From Firmicutes bacterium AM31-12AC (lineage in GTDB: Bacteria > Bacillota > Clostridia > Lachnospirales > Lachnospiraceae), in contig QUJA01000040.1 of assembly GCA_003480425.1 (NCBI GenBank), positions 1 to 24,172 of the forward strand: DNA of 24,172 bases, read 5' to 3'. Below, piece by piece: positions 8,884-16,932 of the stretch. Both the position numbers and the translations under genes were made by a program. The notes beneath the pieces were generated by a model. The model had not been told where the DNA came from, did not search any database, and worked only from the letters and a program-made list of their open reading frames with translations. The first letter of the stretch is position 1; every line of letters starts with the position of its first letter.

Positions 8884-9478
8884 GATGTTGGGGTCAAAAG
8901 CCCCCAACTATGATGCCTACGGATTGTTCGCAGAGTAGTCTCGTGTTTTTCAAATTCATGGAAAGCTACCAGAAAACTGACAGAATCATGTCTTTTGGCA
9001 CTGGTAAACCGCAAAAGGAGTGGAATATCAACGTGTAGTGAATGGTTATGGCAGGACAGCTGAAAGAGGGTATATCCGTAATAGTATTTTTCCATATCGC
9101 TGTCCCATCCCCATGAGGCATCGGGGTCTGAAAAATGGCGAGGAACATCCGGGTTGTATGGTTTATCGGGGTCAGGATTTAAACGGTGTCCCCTCGGGTT
9201 GGCATGAGTATGGACAGCGGTACCGTCGCCGGAAACCGTAAGGTTTTCAGAAGAAATCCCATAGAAATGAGCAGAAAAAACAGGATAAAGGAACGCAGGA
9301 TTTGTGGCTGGTTAGAAGCCGGTCTGCCGGTGTTTGAATAGGACGCAGAAAGGACATCAAAGGCCTTATCCATATCAAAAAGCCGGAGTTTCTGCCAAGG
9401 CATCCAGAGTTCAGAGTGGAGTCTGGCTCTTTCGGAAGAGTCAAAAGTAATTTTACAGTTATGGAGGAAACGAAAAAA
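8884..9478 (-). mobile_element. Degenerate DDE transposase remnant
   Basis: This gap between the two hydrolase copies reads on the minus strand as a decayed insertion-sequence transposase. The N-terminal part (from about 9478) contains YSNTGRPASNQPQILRSFI, a typical transposase N-terminal motif. After an internal deletion and a frame change near 9250 the catalytic domain starts with LTVSGDGTAVHTHA, whose Asp is the likely first DDE residue, and runs through SWGWDSDMEKYYYGYTL to the region near 8900. The remaining DDE residues and C-terminus are missing. I could not identify terminal inverted repeats. It is best classed as IS4/IS5-superfamily-like; the exact family is unsure. Confidence 0.72.
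8887..8908. repeat. GTTGGGG/CCCCAAC hairpin with a core shared elsewhere in the window
   Basis: Seven-base perfect arms (8887-8893 and 8902-8908) around an 8-base loop. The stretch 8875-8900 matches the minus strand of 12328-12353 at 21 of 26 positions, so both may derive from one dispersed element or IS end. Confidence 0.45.
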
Positions 9479-9559
9479 GTAACAAGTACAAAAAGAGCGG
9501 AGATTCTGGCTTTATGGAGTTTCCGAGACCGTTCTGAAATAGATAAGGAGGAAAAAAAC

Positions 9560-10595
9560 ATGGGTAAGTACAAAGGACTGTTCTGGCCGGCAATCTTAGG
9601 CGTCAAGCATATGCCGAAGGTAAAGGAATCGGAGTTTTACAATGACGCGGGAGGGTTCCGCAGGGCTACGATCAATGACAAGATTGCGTTCTTCCTGCAG
9701 CATCCCGTATGGGAGGGCAGGCCGGAGCTTTTTATGAAGACCGGGTCGCCAAAGGAAATATATGCCATGTCAGGCATGAGCGTCCATGGTTTGTGCAATC
9801 TTATCGGGCAGCCCGCACAGGCGCAGAGCATCGTGGATGGTTTCAACTATGTCGTGGAGCAGAAAGGGCTGAAAAAGGTGCATTTCATCAGCGGGCTTTA
9901 TGCGGAGGATGAGGTAAGGCGTGATCCCGACAAGGGAAAGGTACAGGGGATCCTGTTCCAGGGGGAGCCAGGGAAGCCCGTGGCTGTGCTGATTGCGGGC
10001 GGCGGGTTTGACGGCGTAGCCTCTTATTTGGAGAGCATCCCGGCAGCCATGGAACTGCACAGGAGGGGATACAGTGCGTTTGTGCTGGTCTACCGTGTGA
10101 ATGTGGAGCTGCATGAACCGAACCGCAGGCCAAGGGCGGGGAGGCATCCAAGGATGTGCTGCCGGCGGTAAGGTATCTGATAGGGCATCAGGCAGAGTAC
10201 GGCTATACGATGGACGGCTTTGGTATGTTCGGGTTCTCCGCTGGAGGCCTGATGACGACAGCCTACGCATTTTCTGATTATAAGGACTGCTGCCATAAAC
10301 ATAATTTGCCAAGGCCCGCCGCCATCTTCCCCATCTATGGCCTGCACTGGGAGCTTAAGGTTCACGAGGAGGACAAGGGGCTTGCTATATTTTCCAGGGT
10401 CGGGCGGGATGACCATACCGGTTTTGCGGCCGTGGAGAAGATCATCCGGACATCAGGAAAGCGCTGGGGCAGGAAAATGTCGATATCGTCATGTATGATA
10501 AGCTGGGTCATGGCTTTGGCCTGGGGATAGATACTGCGGCAGATGGCTGGCTGCGGGATGCAGTCGCATTCTGGGAGGAGCATCGGAAATGTTGA
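9560..10595 (+). pseudogene. Alpha/beta hydrolase (paralogue of 7699), two frameshifts
   Basis: Begins at ATG 9560 after AAGGAGGA (9545-9552) and aligns end to end with the hydrolase at 7699 except that it lacks the N-terminal membrane segment. Frame one (to about 10125) covers the N-terminal region and the oxyanion loop IAGGGFDG. A shift near 10120-10150 moves the homology to a second frame with VLPAVRYLIGH, the nucleophile elbow GFSAGG and PIYGLHWELK. A second shift near 10445-10455 moves it to a third frame with KALGQENVDI, the catalytic-His motif LGHGFGLG, and the same WEEHRK ending, stopping at 10595. All catalytic motifs survive, so inactivation is probably recent unless the shifts are sequence errors. 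Base composition is richer in GC than in the copy at 7699. Confidence 0.85.
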
Positions 10596-10677
10596 TTTGC
10601 TCTTCACGGATTTCAACTATTGTTTGTGCCGCGGTGCGGCATGTCCGAAAGCGTGGGAGAACAGGAGAAATGACAGT

Positions 10678-12228
10678 ATGGGACAGGTAAAAAACAATGA
10701 TTCTTTTTTGGGCAAGGCTGAAAAATTAAAGCCTGTGCTGAAGCACAGGATGCTCCGGCCGGTGGGCGTTGTGTCCTTTGAGCGGAAAAAGGCGGACAGC
10801 GGGGCGGATGAGATGATCTGCAGCGGTACAAGGCCGATACAGGAACTGCCGCATCAGGTCCTGGGGAAAGGGCAGAAGCTGGTGCTGGATTTCGGAGACC
10901 ATCAGGTGGGCTATGTAAGCTTTACGATTGATGCCAGGGGAAGCCATTTTGACGCGCCGGCCTATATCCGGCTGAAATTCGCGGAGCGTCCCTCTGAGCT
11001 GTTTGACAGGATGGAGGACTGCGAGAGCTGGATCAGCAAGTCCTGGATTCAGGAGGAATTTCTCCATATAGATGTGATGCCGCAGAAGATATCCCTGCCG
11101 AGACGCTATGCTTTCCGCTATCTGCAGGCGGAGGTCATAGACACTTCCAGTAAATATGGGATTGTCATAGACGGGGTTTCCGTGGACGCGGTGTCCGCTG
11201 TGGATATGGCGGATATCCAGCTTTTGGATTCCGGTGATATGCTGCTTGACAGGATAGACAGGGTGGGCGCAAAGACCCTGATGGACTGCATGCAGTCTGT
11301 CTTTGAGAACGGTCCCAAAAGGGACAGGAGGCTGTGGCTGGGGGATTTGAGACTGCAGGCACTGGCAAACTATGAGACCTTTAAGAATTATGATATGGTG
11401 AAGAGGTGCCTTTATCTGTTTGCCGGGAGTACGTTTTCAGATGGGAGGATTGCGGCCTGTCTGTTTTTGGAGCCGGAGATTGCAGCGGATGACTCTTACC
11501 TCATGGATTATGCACTGCTTTTCGGGGCAATCCTGTGGGAATATTATCAGGAGACAGGGGATGCGGAAACCTTGCGTGAGCTGTATCCTCGTGCCATACA
11601 GCAGATTGACTTATGTATGGAGCTGTTTGTGGAAAATGATTTGGTGAAGGAACAGAAGGAGCCGCTTTGTCTGCTTGATTGGACGGTGGAACTGGACCGG
11701 CAGGCCGGGACCCAGGGAGTGCTGATTTATTCCATGGGATATGGCGTGAAACTGGCCGGAGAAATGGGGGACGGTGAGACGGCCCGCAGGCTGGTGGTAT
11801 CTATGGAACGGCTGCGGCAGACGGCGTGGGAAAGCTTCTGGGAGGAAGAAAAGGGGGCCTTTGTCAGCGGGAGCAGTCGGCAGGTCTCCTGGGCGACGCA
11901 GGTATGGATGGTTCTGGCAGATGTCCCCGGCAGGGAGGAAAGCTGGAAGCTCCTCCTGCACATGGCGGAAACGGGGTCTGAACTGCCGATGATTACGCCC
12001 TATATGTACCACTATTATGTGGAGGCCCTGCTGCACTGCGGCATGAAGGATGAGGCCGTAAATGTGATAAGGAACTACTGGGGCGGGATGGTAAACGAAG
12101 GTGCAGATACCTTCTGGGAACTGTATAATCCGGCGAACCCGGATGAATCCCCCTATGGGTCTGTGATGCTGAACAGCTTCTGCCATGCGTGGAGCTGTAC
12201 ACCATCCTATCTGCTGAGGAAGTTATAG
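10678..12228 (+). CDS. Atypical GH78-like alpha-L-rhamnosidase (sugar hydrolase)
   Basis: A 516-residue protein from ATG 10678, chosen for AGGAG at 10663-10667; the open frame extends 45 codons upstream but that part overlaps the hydrolase pseudogene and has no homology. It has a short beta region (LVLDFGDHQVGYVSF, equivalent to the FDxGQ strand of GH78) followed by a six-hairpin catalytic domain. The position of the GH78 catalytic signature is filled by NGPKRDRRLWLGD: Asn211 stands at the first aspartate, Asp216 at the general acid and Asp223 at the last aspartate. A probable base lies in TFWELY, and the C-terminal NSFCHAWSCTP is typical of GH78. It lacks the large N-terminal domains of the copies at 1430 and 20706. 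It may act on a different sugar than rhamnose. It forms a two-gene unit with the broken hydrolase. Confidence 0.82.
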   Translation: MGQVKNNDSFLGKAEKLKPVLKHRMLRPVGVVSFERKKADSGADEMICSGTRPIQELPHQVLGKGQKLVLDFGDHQVGYVSFTIDARGSHFDAPAYIRLKFAERPSELFDRMEDCESWISKSWIQEEFLHIDVMPQKISLPRRYAFRYLQAEVIDTSSKYGIVIDGVSVDAVSAVDMADIQLLDSGDMLLDRIDRVGAKTLMDCMQSVFENGPKRDRRLWLGDLRLQALANYETFKNYDMVKRCLYLFAGSTFSDGRIAACLFLEPEIAADDSYLMDYALLFGAILWEYYQETGDAETLRELYPRAIQQIDLCMELFVENDLVKEQKEPLCLLDWTVELDRQAGTQGVLIYSMGYGVKLAGEMGDGETARRLVVSMERLRQTAWESFWEEEKGAFVSGSSRQVSWATQVWMVLADVPGREESWKLLLHMAETGSELPMITPYMYHYYVEALLHCGMKDEAVNVIRNYWGGMVNEGADTFWELYNPANPDESPYGSVMLNSFCHAWSCTPSYLLRKL

Positions 12229-12356
12229 AGGGTCACCATGTAAAGAAGGAAATGGAGGAAAGGAAAAATTGGGGCGGGTCCCAAGGCCTTTCATCCACTT
12301 ATGAGCAAGCTCATGTGGATTTAGACCTTTTGACCCTGGCATCTTTAAAATAGAAA
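12229..12356. repeat. Palindromic intergenic element
   Basis: Between the stop at 12228 and the GH1 promoter. AGGGTCA (12229-12235) and TGACCCT (12331-12337) are inverted copies enclosing an inner imperfect palindrome, ATCCAC..ATGAGC (12293-12306) facing GCTCATGTGGAT (12309-12320). The minus strand is open across it, but the 69-residue translation looks like a repeat translation, not a protein. Its right edge shares 21 of 26 bases with 8875-8900. It may be a terminator relic or a miniature dispersed element. Confidence 0.45.
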
Positions 12357-12388
12357 AGCAAAATATGGAATAAAAATCAAATTCTCGG

Positions 12389-12417
12389 TTCACTTCACAG
12401 ATTTTTCCCGTTAGAAT
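12389..12417 (+). promoter_or_regulatory. Candidate promoter upstream of the GH1 gene
   Basis: TTCACT (12389-12394), a 17-base spacer and TAGAAT (12412-12417) make a plausible vegetative promoter. Two dyads lie downstream before the start codon: GTAC-AAA-GTAC (12440-12450) and TGCTG-TAC-CAGCA (12510-12522), either of which could be an operator. No regulator gene is adjacent. Confidence 0.35.
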
Positions 12418-12551
12418 ATATGTCAGATACAATGTTGAGGTACAAAGTACATAATAAGTTGTGTGTATCGGGAAAACAGACGAGCGATATGGTGCAGTTA
12501 ATTTAAAATTGCTGTACCAGCAGAAAGCAGGACAGAAGGAGGATTATAACG

Positions 12552-13900
12552 ATGAGTTTTTCAAAGGATTTTATCTGGGGCGCGGCGAGCGCGGCTTATC
12601 AGGTGGAGGGCGCGTATAATGAGGACGGAAAGGGCATGGGCATCTGGGATGCTTGTCAGACGGTCATGTCAAGCATGGCGATAACGGCAATGTGGCATGC
12701 GACCATTATCACAGATACAAAGAAGATGTGGCACTTATGAAAGAAATGGGACTGAAGGCGTACCGCTTTTCTGTAAGTTGGCCGCGTATTATTCCGGAAG
12801 AAGGTGTGGTAAATCCGAAGGGAATTGAGTTCTATCAGAATCTGGTGCAGGAACTTCTGGATGCGGGGATTGAGCCAATGTGTACGATTTTCCACTGGAA
12901 TCTGCCGATGTGGATTTACGAGAAGGGTGGCTGGTACTGTGAGGAAATCAGCGATTATTTCGCGGAATATACCAAAGTTGTGGTGGAGGCATTGTCAGAT
13001 AAAGTGTCCTACTGGATGACGGTCAATGAACCGGCGTGCTTTATCGGCGCGGGATATATTGCGGGTGCGCATGCGCCGTTTGAAAGTCTGATAAAGGGGC
13101 TTGATATGAGCAAGCCGGAGGCAAGAGGGCAGATTGCGCAGAAGATGGCAGTGCTTACAAAGAATACGCTGTTGTCTCACGGTAAAGCCGTGCAGACCAT
13201 CCGCAAATATGCCGTGAAGACACCACAGATTGGGATGGCGTTAAACGGCAGCATCTATACTCCGTGGGAGAATACGGAAACAGGGGTTGCGGAGGCAAAA
13301 GCACAGACATTTACGGAGAATCCGATGGTATTTAACCTTGGATGGTGGGCAGACCCGATGATACTTGGAACAATGCCGCCTGCACTGGCGCCGTTTGTAA
13401 ATGCAGAAGAGTTGGAGATGATCAGACAGCCGTTGGATTTCTTTGGCTATAACTGCTATAACAGTAATAACTATAGTGAAGATTGGGGCTCAAATGAACA
13501 TGTATATGAAGGACAGCCGCGCACTGCCATGGACTGGCCGATTACCCCGGATGTGCTGTACTGGGCGGCGAAGTTTATTTATGAGCGTTATCAGCTGCCG
13601 GTATTGATTACGGAAAATGGTATGGCAAATCTGGACTTTGTGATGAGTGACGGTAAGGTGCATGACCCGCAGCGGATTGATTTTCTGCAAAAATATATAG
13701 GCGGACTGGAAAAGGTGGCGGAGGAAGGCGTACCGCTGGTGGGATATATGTACTGGTCGATTCTGGATAACTTTGAGTGGGCGGAAGGATATGATAAGCG
13801 TTTTGGATTGGTGCATGTGGATTATCAAACCCAGAAGAGAACACGGAAGGATTCGTCTTACTGGTATGCGGATGTAATCAAGAGAAACAGTGTGGAGTGA
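12552..13900 (+). pseudogene. GH1 beta-glucosidase with a one-base deletion near codon 34
   Basis: ATG 12552 follows AAGGAGGA (12536-12543). The first frame reads [20 protein letters not shown] and GIWDA, the canonical GH1 start, then leaves the family. From about 12653 a second frame continues with [25 protein letters not shown] without any lost residue. Restoring one base within the Ala codon at 12650-12653 gives a complete 449-residue GH1 enzyme with acid/base Glu in TVNEP (codon 13028) and nucleophile Glu in ITENG (codon 13613). It would hydrolyse beta-glucosides or 6-phospho-beta-glucosides in the cytoplasm; with no PTS nearby, unphosphorylated glucosides are more likely. As read, translation from the native start stops at 12740. 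This is either a recent mutation or a sequencing error; no homopolymer is present at the site. Confidence 0.88.
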
Positions 13901-13948
13901 TGAGACTGCGGTAAAATGTTGTCGCTTTCTGAAAATGGAATAAGGAAG

Positions 13949-13994
13949 AAAAATAGCTGTTTTGCGGTGTTGAAATCGTGAAACAGTTATTTTT
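13949..13994 (+). terminator. Terminator after the GH1 gene
   Basis: A 14-bp stem with one G-U pair (13949-13962 with 13981-13994) whose right arm ends in a T run and whose left arm begins with an A run, so it could work in both directions. It separates the GH1 gene from the HTH gene at 14087. Confidence 0.8.
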
Positions 13995-14019
13995 ATGAAT
14001 TATGAATTGAGAAAATCGG

Positions 14020-14048
14020 TTGACTAAATACAGCTGTAGAGGTATAAT
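14020..14048 (+). promoter_or_regulatory. Near-consensus promoter of the HTH/acetyltransferase-like pair
   Basis: TTGACT (14020-14025), a 17-base spacer and a perfect TATAAT (14043-14048). This is the strongest vegetative promoter in the window. A small GTAT-N4-ATAC dyad (14042-14053) covers the -10 box and could be a site for autorepression by the HTH protein. Confidence 0.75.
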
Positions 14049-14086
14049 GATACTACCACAGATGTACAAGAGGAGGGTGCATAGAA

Positions 14087-14827
14087 ATGGTATTTCAATA
14101 CATAGAACATCAAGAGACACATCTTGCCATGCAGCGAAGAATGATAGGGTATACGCAGAGACTTTTAGCTGAAAAGTCAGGTGTGAATATCAGACTGATT
14201 CAACAGTATGAATCGAAAGCCCGGGATATTAATAAAGCGGCAGCAGGAACTTTATGGCTGTTAAGCAAAGCACTGCAATGCAGGATAGAAGATATCATAG
14301 ATATTGAGGTGGATACGGTTACAGATTGTATTGTGAACAGAAAAACAAAAGAGACATTGGATACCGGATATGAAGAGATTAAACGTATCATCACGCCGGC
14401 AGAGGCAAAGAACGATCTTGCTCACGGGTGGAAGTTTAATTGGTATGATATTCAAAAGCAAGGATATACCATTATTGAATTGTTTACGTTATCTGACAAT
14501 AAATTACAGGGACGCATAGCATTTCAGAGAAAAGAAATGTATTACTATATCGGATATGTGGAAAACGCACCTAAAAATGTTGGCTCAGAAGGGATATACG
14601 AAGGTATTGGAGGAAATCTGTTTGCGATTGTATGTGCAAAGAGTAAGTCAGAAGGATTTGATGGAGTTGTGTCTTTTATAACAAAAAAAGATCCAAAAGT
14701 AATCGCAAATTATACTGAAAAATTGCATGCAAAACAAATCGGAACAAGTCAATTGATGGTCTTAGATGAAACTGCGGCTGATTATCTGATTTCAAAATAC
14801 GGATTGGAGGAAGAAGATGAACAGTAA
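14087..14827 (+). CDS. XRE-type HTH protein fused to an acetyltransferase-like domain
   Basis: A 246-residue protein from ATG 14087 with AGGAGGG at 14071-14077. Residues about 10-70 form an XRE/Cro helix-turn-helix (RRMIGYTQRLLAEKSGVN, then a QQYE recognition helix and SKALQCRIEDIID). Residues about 100-240 resemble a GNAT-like domain common in clostridia: YTIIELFTLSDNKLQGRIAF, VENAPKNVG, GIGGNLFAIVCAKSKSEGF, and a C-terminal AADYLISKYG. In such domains the GxGG-type segment often holds the acetyl-CoA loop, but I cannot confirm a full cofactor site. It overlaps a 49-codon gene by 11 bases. The DNA is notably AT-rich. The arrangement suggests an autoregulated stress or toxin-antitoxin-like unit; that function is inference. 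Confidence 0.75.
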   Translation: MVFQYIEHQETHLAMQRRMIGYTQRLLAEKSGVNIRLIQQYESKARDINKAAAGTLWLLSKALQCRIEDIIDIEVDTVTDCIVNRKTKETLDTGYEEIKRIITPAEAKNDLAHGWKFNWYDIQKQGYTIIELFTLSDNKLQGRIAFQRKEMYYYIGYVENAPKNVGSEGIYEGIGGNLFAIVCAKSKSEGFDGVVSFITKKDPKVIANYTEKLHAKQIGTSQLMVLDETAADYLISKYGLEEEDEQ

Positions 14828-14966
14828 AGAAAATGTGATTATGGGATTTGATGAAGTGTTTGAAGACGGTATTTTTGTAAATCGGGAAGATGCAAAAGCA
14901 TTGGATGTAAAAGAGCTTATGCAACAGTTTTTTAGAGAGAATGAACACAGGAAAAACTATAAGTGA
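14817..14966 (+). CDS. Small protein overlapping the HTH/acetyltransferase-like gene
   Basis: A 49-residue acidic frame whose ATG at 14817 lies inside the last codons of the upstream gene (11-base overlap). GGAGGAAGAAG just before it (14804-14814) is a clear ribosome site, so the two are translationally coupled. The sequence has a hydrophobic and acidic first half (MGFDEVFEDGIFVNREDA) and a helical, charged C-terminus (VKELMQQFFRENEHRK). I do not recognise a family. Its position and size fit a partner or antidote protein of the upstream product. It is short, but the ribosome site and overlap support it being real. Confidence 0.65.
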   Translation: MNSKENVIMGFDEVFEDGIFVNREDAKALDVKELMQQFFRENEHRKNYK

Positions 14967-14991
14967 CAAGGGAAGATAAGGGAGGAAGAAG

Positions 14992-15084
14992 ATGCAGTAC
15001 ACAACAACTTACACATCCCCCATCGGCAAGATGAATCTGACATGTGATGAGACAGGTCTGACCGGTCTGTGGTATTCGGTGTGA
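14992..15084 (+). pseudogene. N-terminal fragment of an Ogt-type methylated-DNA cysteine methyltransferase
   Basis: A 30-codon frame with an excellent ribosome site (GGGAGGAAG) reading YTSPIGKMNLTCDETGLTGL and then WYSV before a stop. This is the characteristic opening strand region of O6-alkylguanine-DNA alkyltransferases of the Ogt/Ada-C family, which are normally about 155-180 residues. The catalytic PCHR motif is absent because everything after about residue 30 is missing. The following 100 bases have an open frame (from about 15081) with charged helical residues that I cannot assign. It is a truncation scar, not a functional repair gene. Confidence 0.65.
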
Positions 15085-15093
15085 GAAAATCTC

Positions 15094-15516
15094 TTGAAGA
15101 GGCAAGAGAAGTTTCTAAGAAATATGCAGACCGCGAGACAGTGGAACAGGAATACGAGAGTACACAGCACAATGGTGTCAGGCACCAATGTGGTCAACTT
15201 AAGTAGGGAGAATCAGGAGCGATATGAAGGAAAAGTCATTGAGATCACAGCCAGAGTATTGAAGCCGAAGAGTTTCCCAAGCAAATTCTTCATGCCGGGA
15301 AGAATGGCGATGACATGCTGTGCAGATGACACTTCATTTTGGGGGTATGTCTGCAAGAGCTCTTATGCACCGAAACTCAAAGCAGGACAGTGGGTGACAA
15401 TCCGGGCGAAAGTCAGCTACGAAAATCTGTTGATGTATCGGGGAAAAGGACCGATATTGAATGCAGAGCATATTGAATCTGCAGAGCCGATAGAGGAACT
15501 GGTATATTTTAACTGA
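15094..15516 (+). pseudogene. C-terminal fragment of a TIGR03943/DUF1980 (YcgQ-like) protein
   Basis: The frame is open from 15094, but recognisable homology begins near 15190 (NQERYEGKVIEITARVL) and continues through FFMPGRMAMTCCADDTSFWG, WVTIRAKVSY and a terminal EELVYF. The R-x-A-M-T-C-C-A-D-D core is the hallmark of the C-terminal domain of TIGR03943/DUF1980 membrane-associated proteins, which usually sit beside a YraQ-type permease; the two cysteines may bind metal. The N-terminal membrane part and the permease are absent, and no good ribosome site precedes a start, so it is probably a leftover of a larger gene fused by deletion to the Ogt fragment. Some translation as a soluble domain cannot be excluded. 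Confidence 0.6.
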
Positions 15517-15527
15517 TAGACAAAATG

Positions 15528-16724
15528 TTAGTGTAAAGTTTTCCTGTACTCCGTCGGCGTCATCCCGGTCAGTTTCCGAAAAACAGACGAAAAGTGGCTT
15601 GGAGTGGAGAAATGCAGGGATTCGCTGATTTCCTGAATATTCATATAAGGATTATTTAATAACGTTTTTGCATAATCAATGCGGCGTGACATCAGATATT
15701 CTGAGATGGTCATGCCGCTTTCTTTTTTAAAGCGGGTTGTGAGATAATACTTTGTATAGCCAAGTTCTCTTGCGAGTTGCTCAAAATCCGGTGCTTCTGT
15801 CAGATGCGAATCGATATATGCCTGGCAGTCCCGCACAAGAGAACTTGTGGCGGTGCTTTGGCGTATTGCCTGGATATGGCGTACAATATCAGAATACATA
15901 GTTTCAGTAATCTGGATTACCTCAGTAATAGTTCTGGCAGCTTCTACAGACTGGATGTAATAATCACTGAGATTATAAGCAGTTTCCGCCGGAACACCAC
16001 TGCGGATAGCGGCACGGGTAAACAGAGTGGTACTGCTGATTGCTTCATCTTTTTTCTGGCGGGTCGGGTCGCCCGGGCACATAAGTCCGATTTGTGCAGA
16101 GGCAAACAGAGACGAAAAATTAGAAAATAATACACCGTCTTCAATATTTTTCAATAGCTGTGTTTCCAAAAAGTAAGAATCATGCTTCGCTGAAGCTTCC
16201 TCTTTTTTTGTGTGTGCAACAGGCATTGCTGTCTGAGTCTGCATACAGATTTGGTCTGTGGAAAGTGAAATTCCGTTTAATGTATAATAAAGCTGACAGA
16301 TATAACGACTAAAAAAGGCAGTCGGCATCACTGGAATTTGTTCTATGATGTCGAGAAGCGTCTTTTGAGATTTTACGGACATGTTCTGGATATCCATTTT
16401 TTCTTTTACGTAACTGTCAGATGTAGTAGAACTGAATACCGGACCCAGAAGATATACAGCATGAAGGGAATCATTTACGGATTCTGGGACTGCTGCCCAT
16501 AAAAAGAATAAATCATCAAATAGAAAGACAGGAGTGTTTTTTTCTGAAAAATGCTCCTGCATGTATTGAAAGCTGGAACTTAATGTGAAAATATTTTTCA
16601 AGGGGGCGACGGTCAGACTATTGCTGTATTCCAACTCAAAGGAAGGTGAAAACCTCCACAGGCAGAGTGAAGCAGTATGTAAAAATAAGTCTTCCAGAAA
16701 ATTTAAATCAGAATGATGTGTCAT
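15528..16724 (-). CDS. AraC-family transcriptional regulator (second locus)
   Basis: A 398-residue regulator. ATG 16724 is preferred over the more upstream start at 16757 because GCAGGAGG sits about 7 bases before it. The last 105 residues are a standard AraC double HTH: DFEQLARELGYTKYYLTTRF, then ISEYLMSRRIDYAKTLL, IQEISESLHFSTPSHFSSVF and the closing GMTPTEYR. The N-terminal 290 residues are a sensor region with no cupin signature, unlike the regulator at 122. It is divergent from the GH3-symporter-GH78 operon at 16933 and probably activates it in response to an imported glycoside. Its 3' end faces the DUF1980 fragment 11 bases away. Confidence 0.9.
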   Translation of the reverse strand: MTHHSDLNFLEDLFLHTASLCLWRFSPSFELEYSNSLTVAPLKNIFTLSSSFQYMQEHFSEKNTPVFLFDDLFFLWAAVPESVNDSLHAVYLLGPVFSSTTSDSYVKEKMDIQNMSVKSQKTLLDIIEQIPVMPTAFFSRYICQLYYTLNGISLSTDQICMQTQTAMPVAHTKKEEASAKHDSYFLETQLLKNIEDGVLFSNFSSLFASAQIGLMCPGDPTRQKKDEAISSTTLFTRAAIRSGVPAETAYNLSDYYIQSVEAARTITEVIQITETMYSDIVRHIQAIRQSTATSSLVRDCQAYIDSHLTEAPDFEQLARELGYTKYYLTTRFKKESGMTISEYLMSRRIDYAKTLLNNPYMNIQEISESLHFSTPSHFSSVFRKLTGMTPTEYRKTLH

Positions 16725-16789
16725 AAAAAACCTCCTGCAAAATGTCCATGTAATCAAATGTTTTGAAAATAAGTCCTGTCATTAATTAC

Positions 16790-16818
16790 ATAATACTATC
16801 AAGAATTTGTTTTTACAA
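16790..16818 (-). promoter_or_regulatory. Promoter of the second araC-type gene
   Basis: On the minus strand TTGTAA (16813-16818), a 17-base spacer and TATTAT (16790-16795), about 65 bases before the chosen start. On the plus strand TTGACG at 16856-16861 could be a -35 for the GH3 operon, but no convincing -10 follows, as expected for an activator-dependent promoter. Confidence 0.55.
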
Positions 16819-16932
16819 GGAAAGAAAACAAAAATATGACAAAAAAACGGAATATTTGACGGTAAAGAGAATCGTTGTCTGTTAGACTCAGCTCAGAAAC
16901 AAGCAAATGAGTCAGAGAAGAGGAGTTTATCA

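Noticed and set aside
9425..9442. Small hairpin with a TCGG loop upstream of the second hydrolase
   Set aside because: It lies inside the transposase remnant's former coding sequence and has no T run; probably chance.
12223..12432. A 69-residue minus-strand open frame in the gap before the GH1 gene
   Set aside because: It is a translation of the palindromic element and promoter region, with no ribosome site or family.
12640..12665. Programmed ribosomal frameshifting in the GH1 gene
   Set aside because: The sequence at the shift does not allow re-pairing of the tRNA in the new frame, so an indel or read error is the only reasonable explanation.
13993..14010. Short direct repeat of ATGAATT
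   Set aside because: Two copies only, in AT-rich spacer next to a terminator; too short to mean anything.
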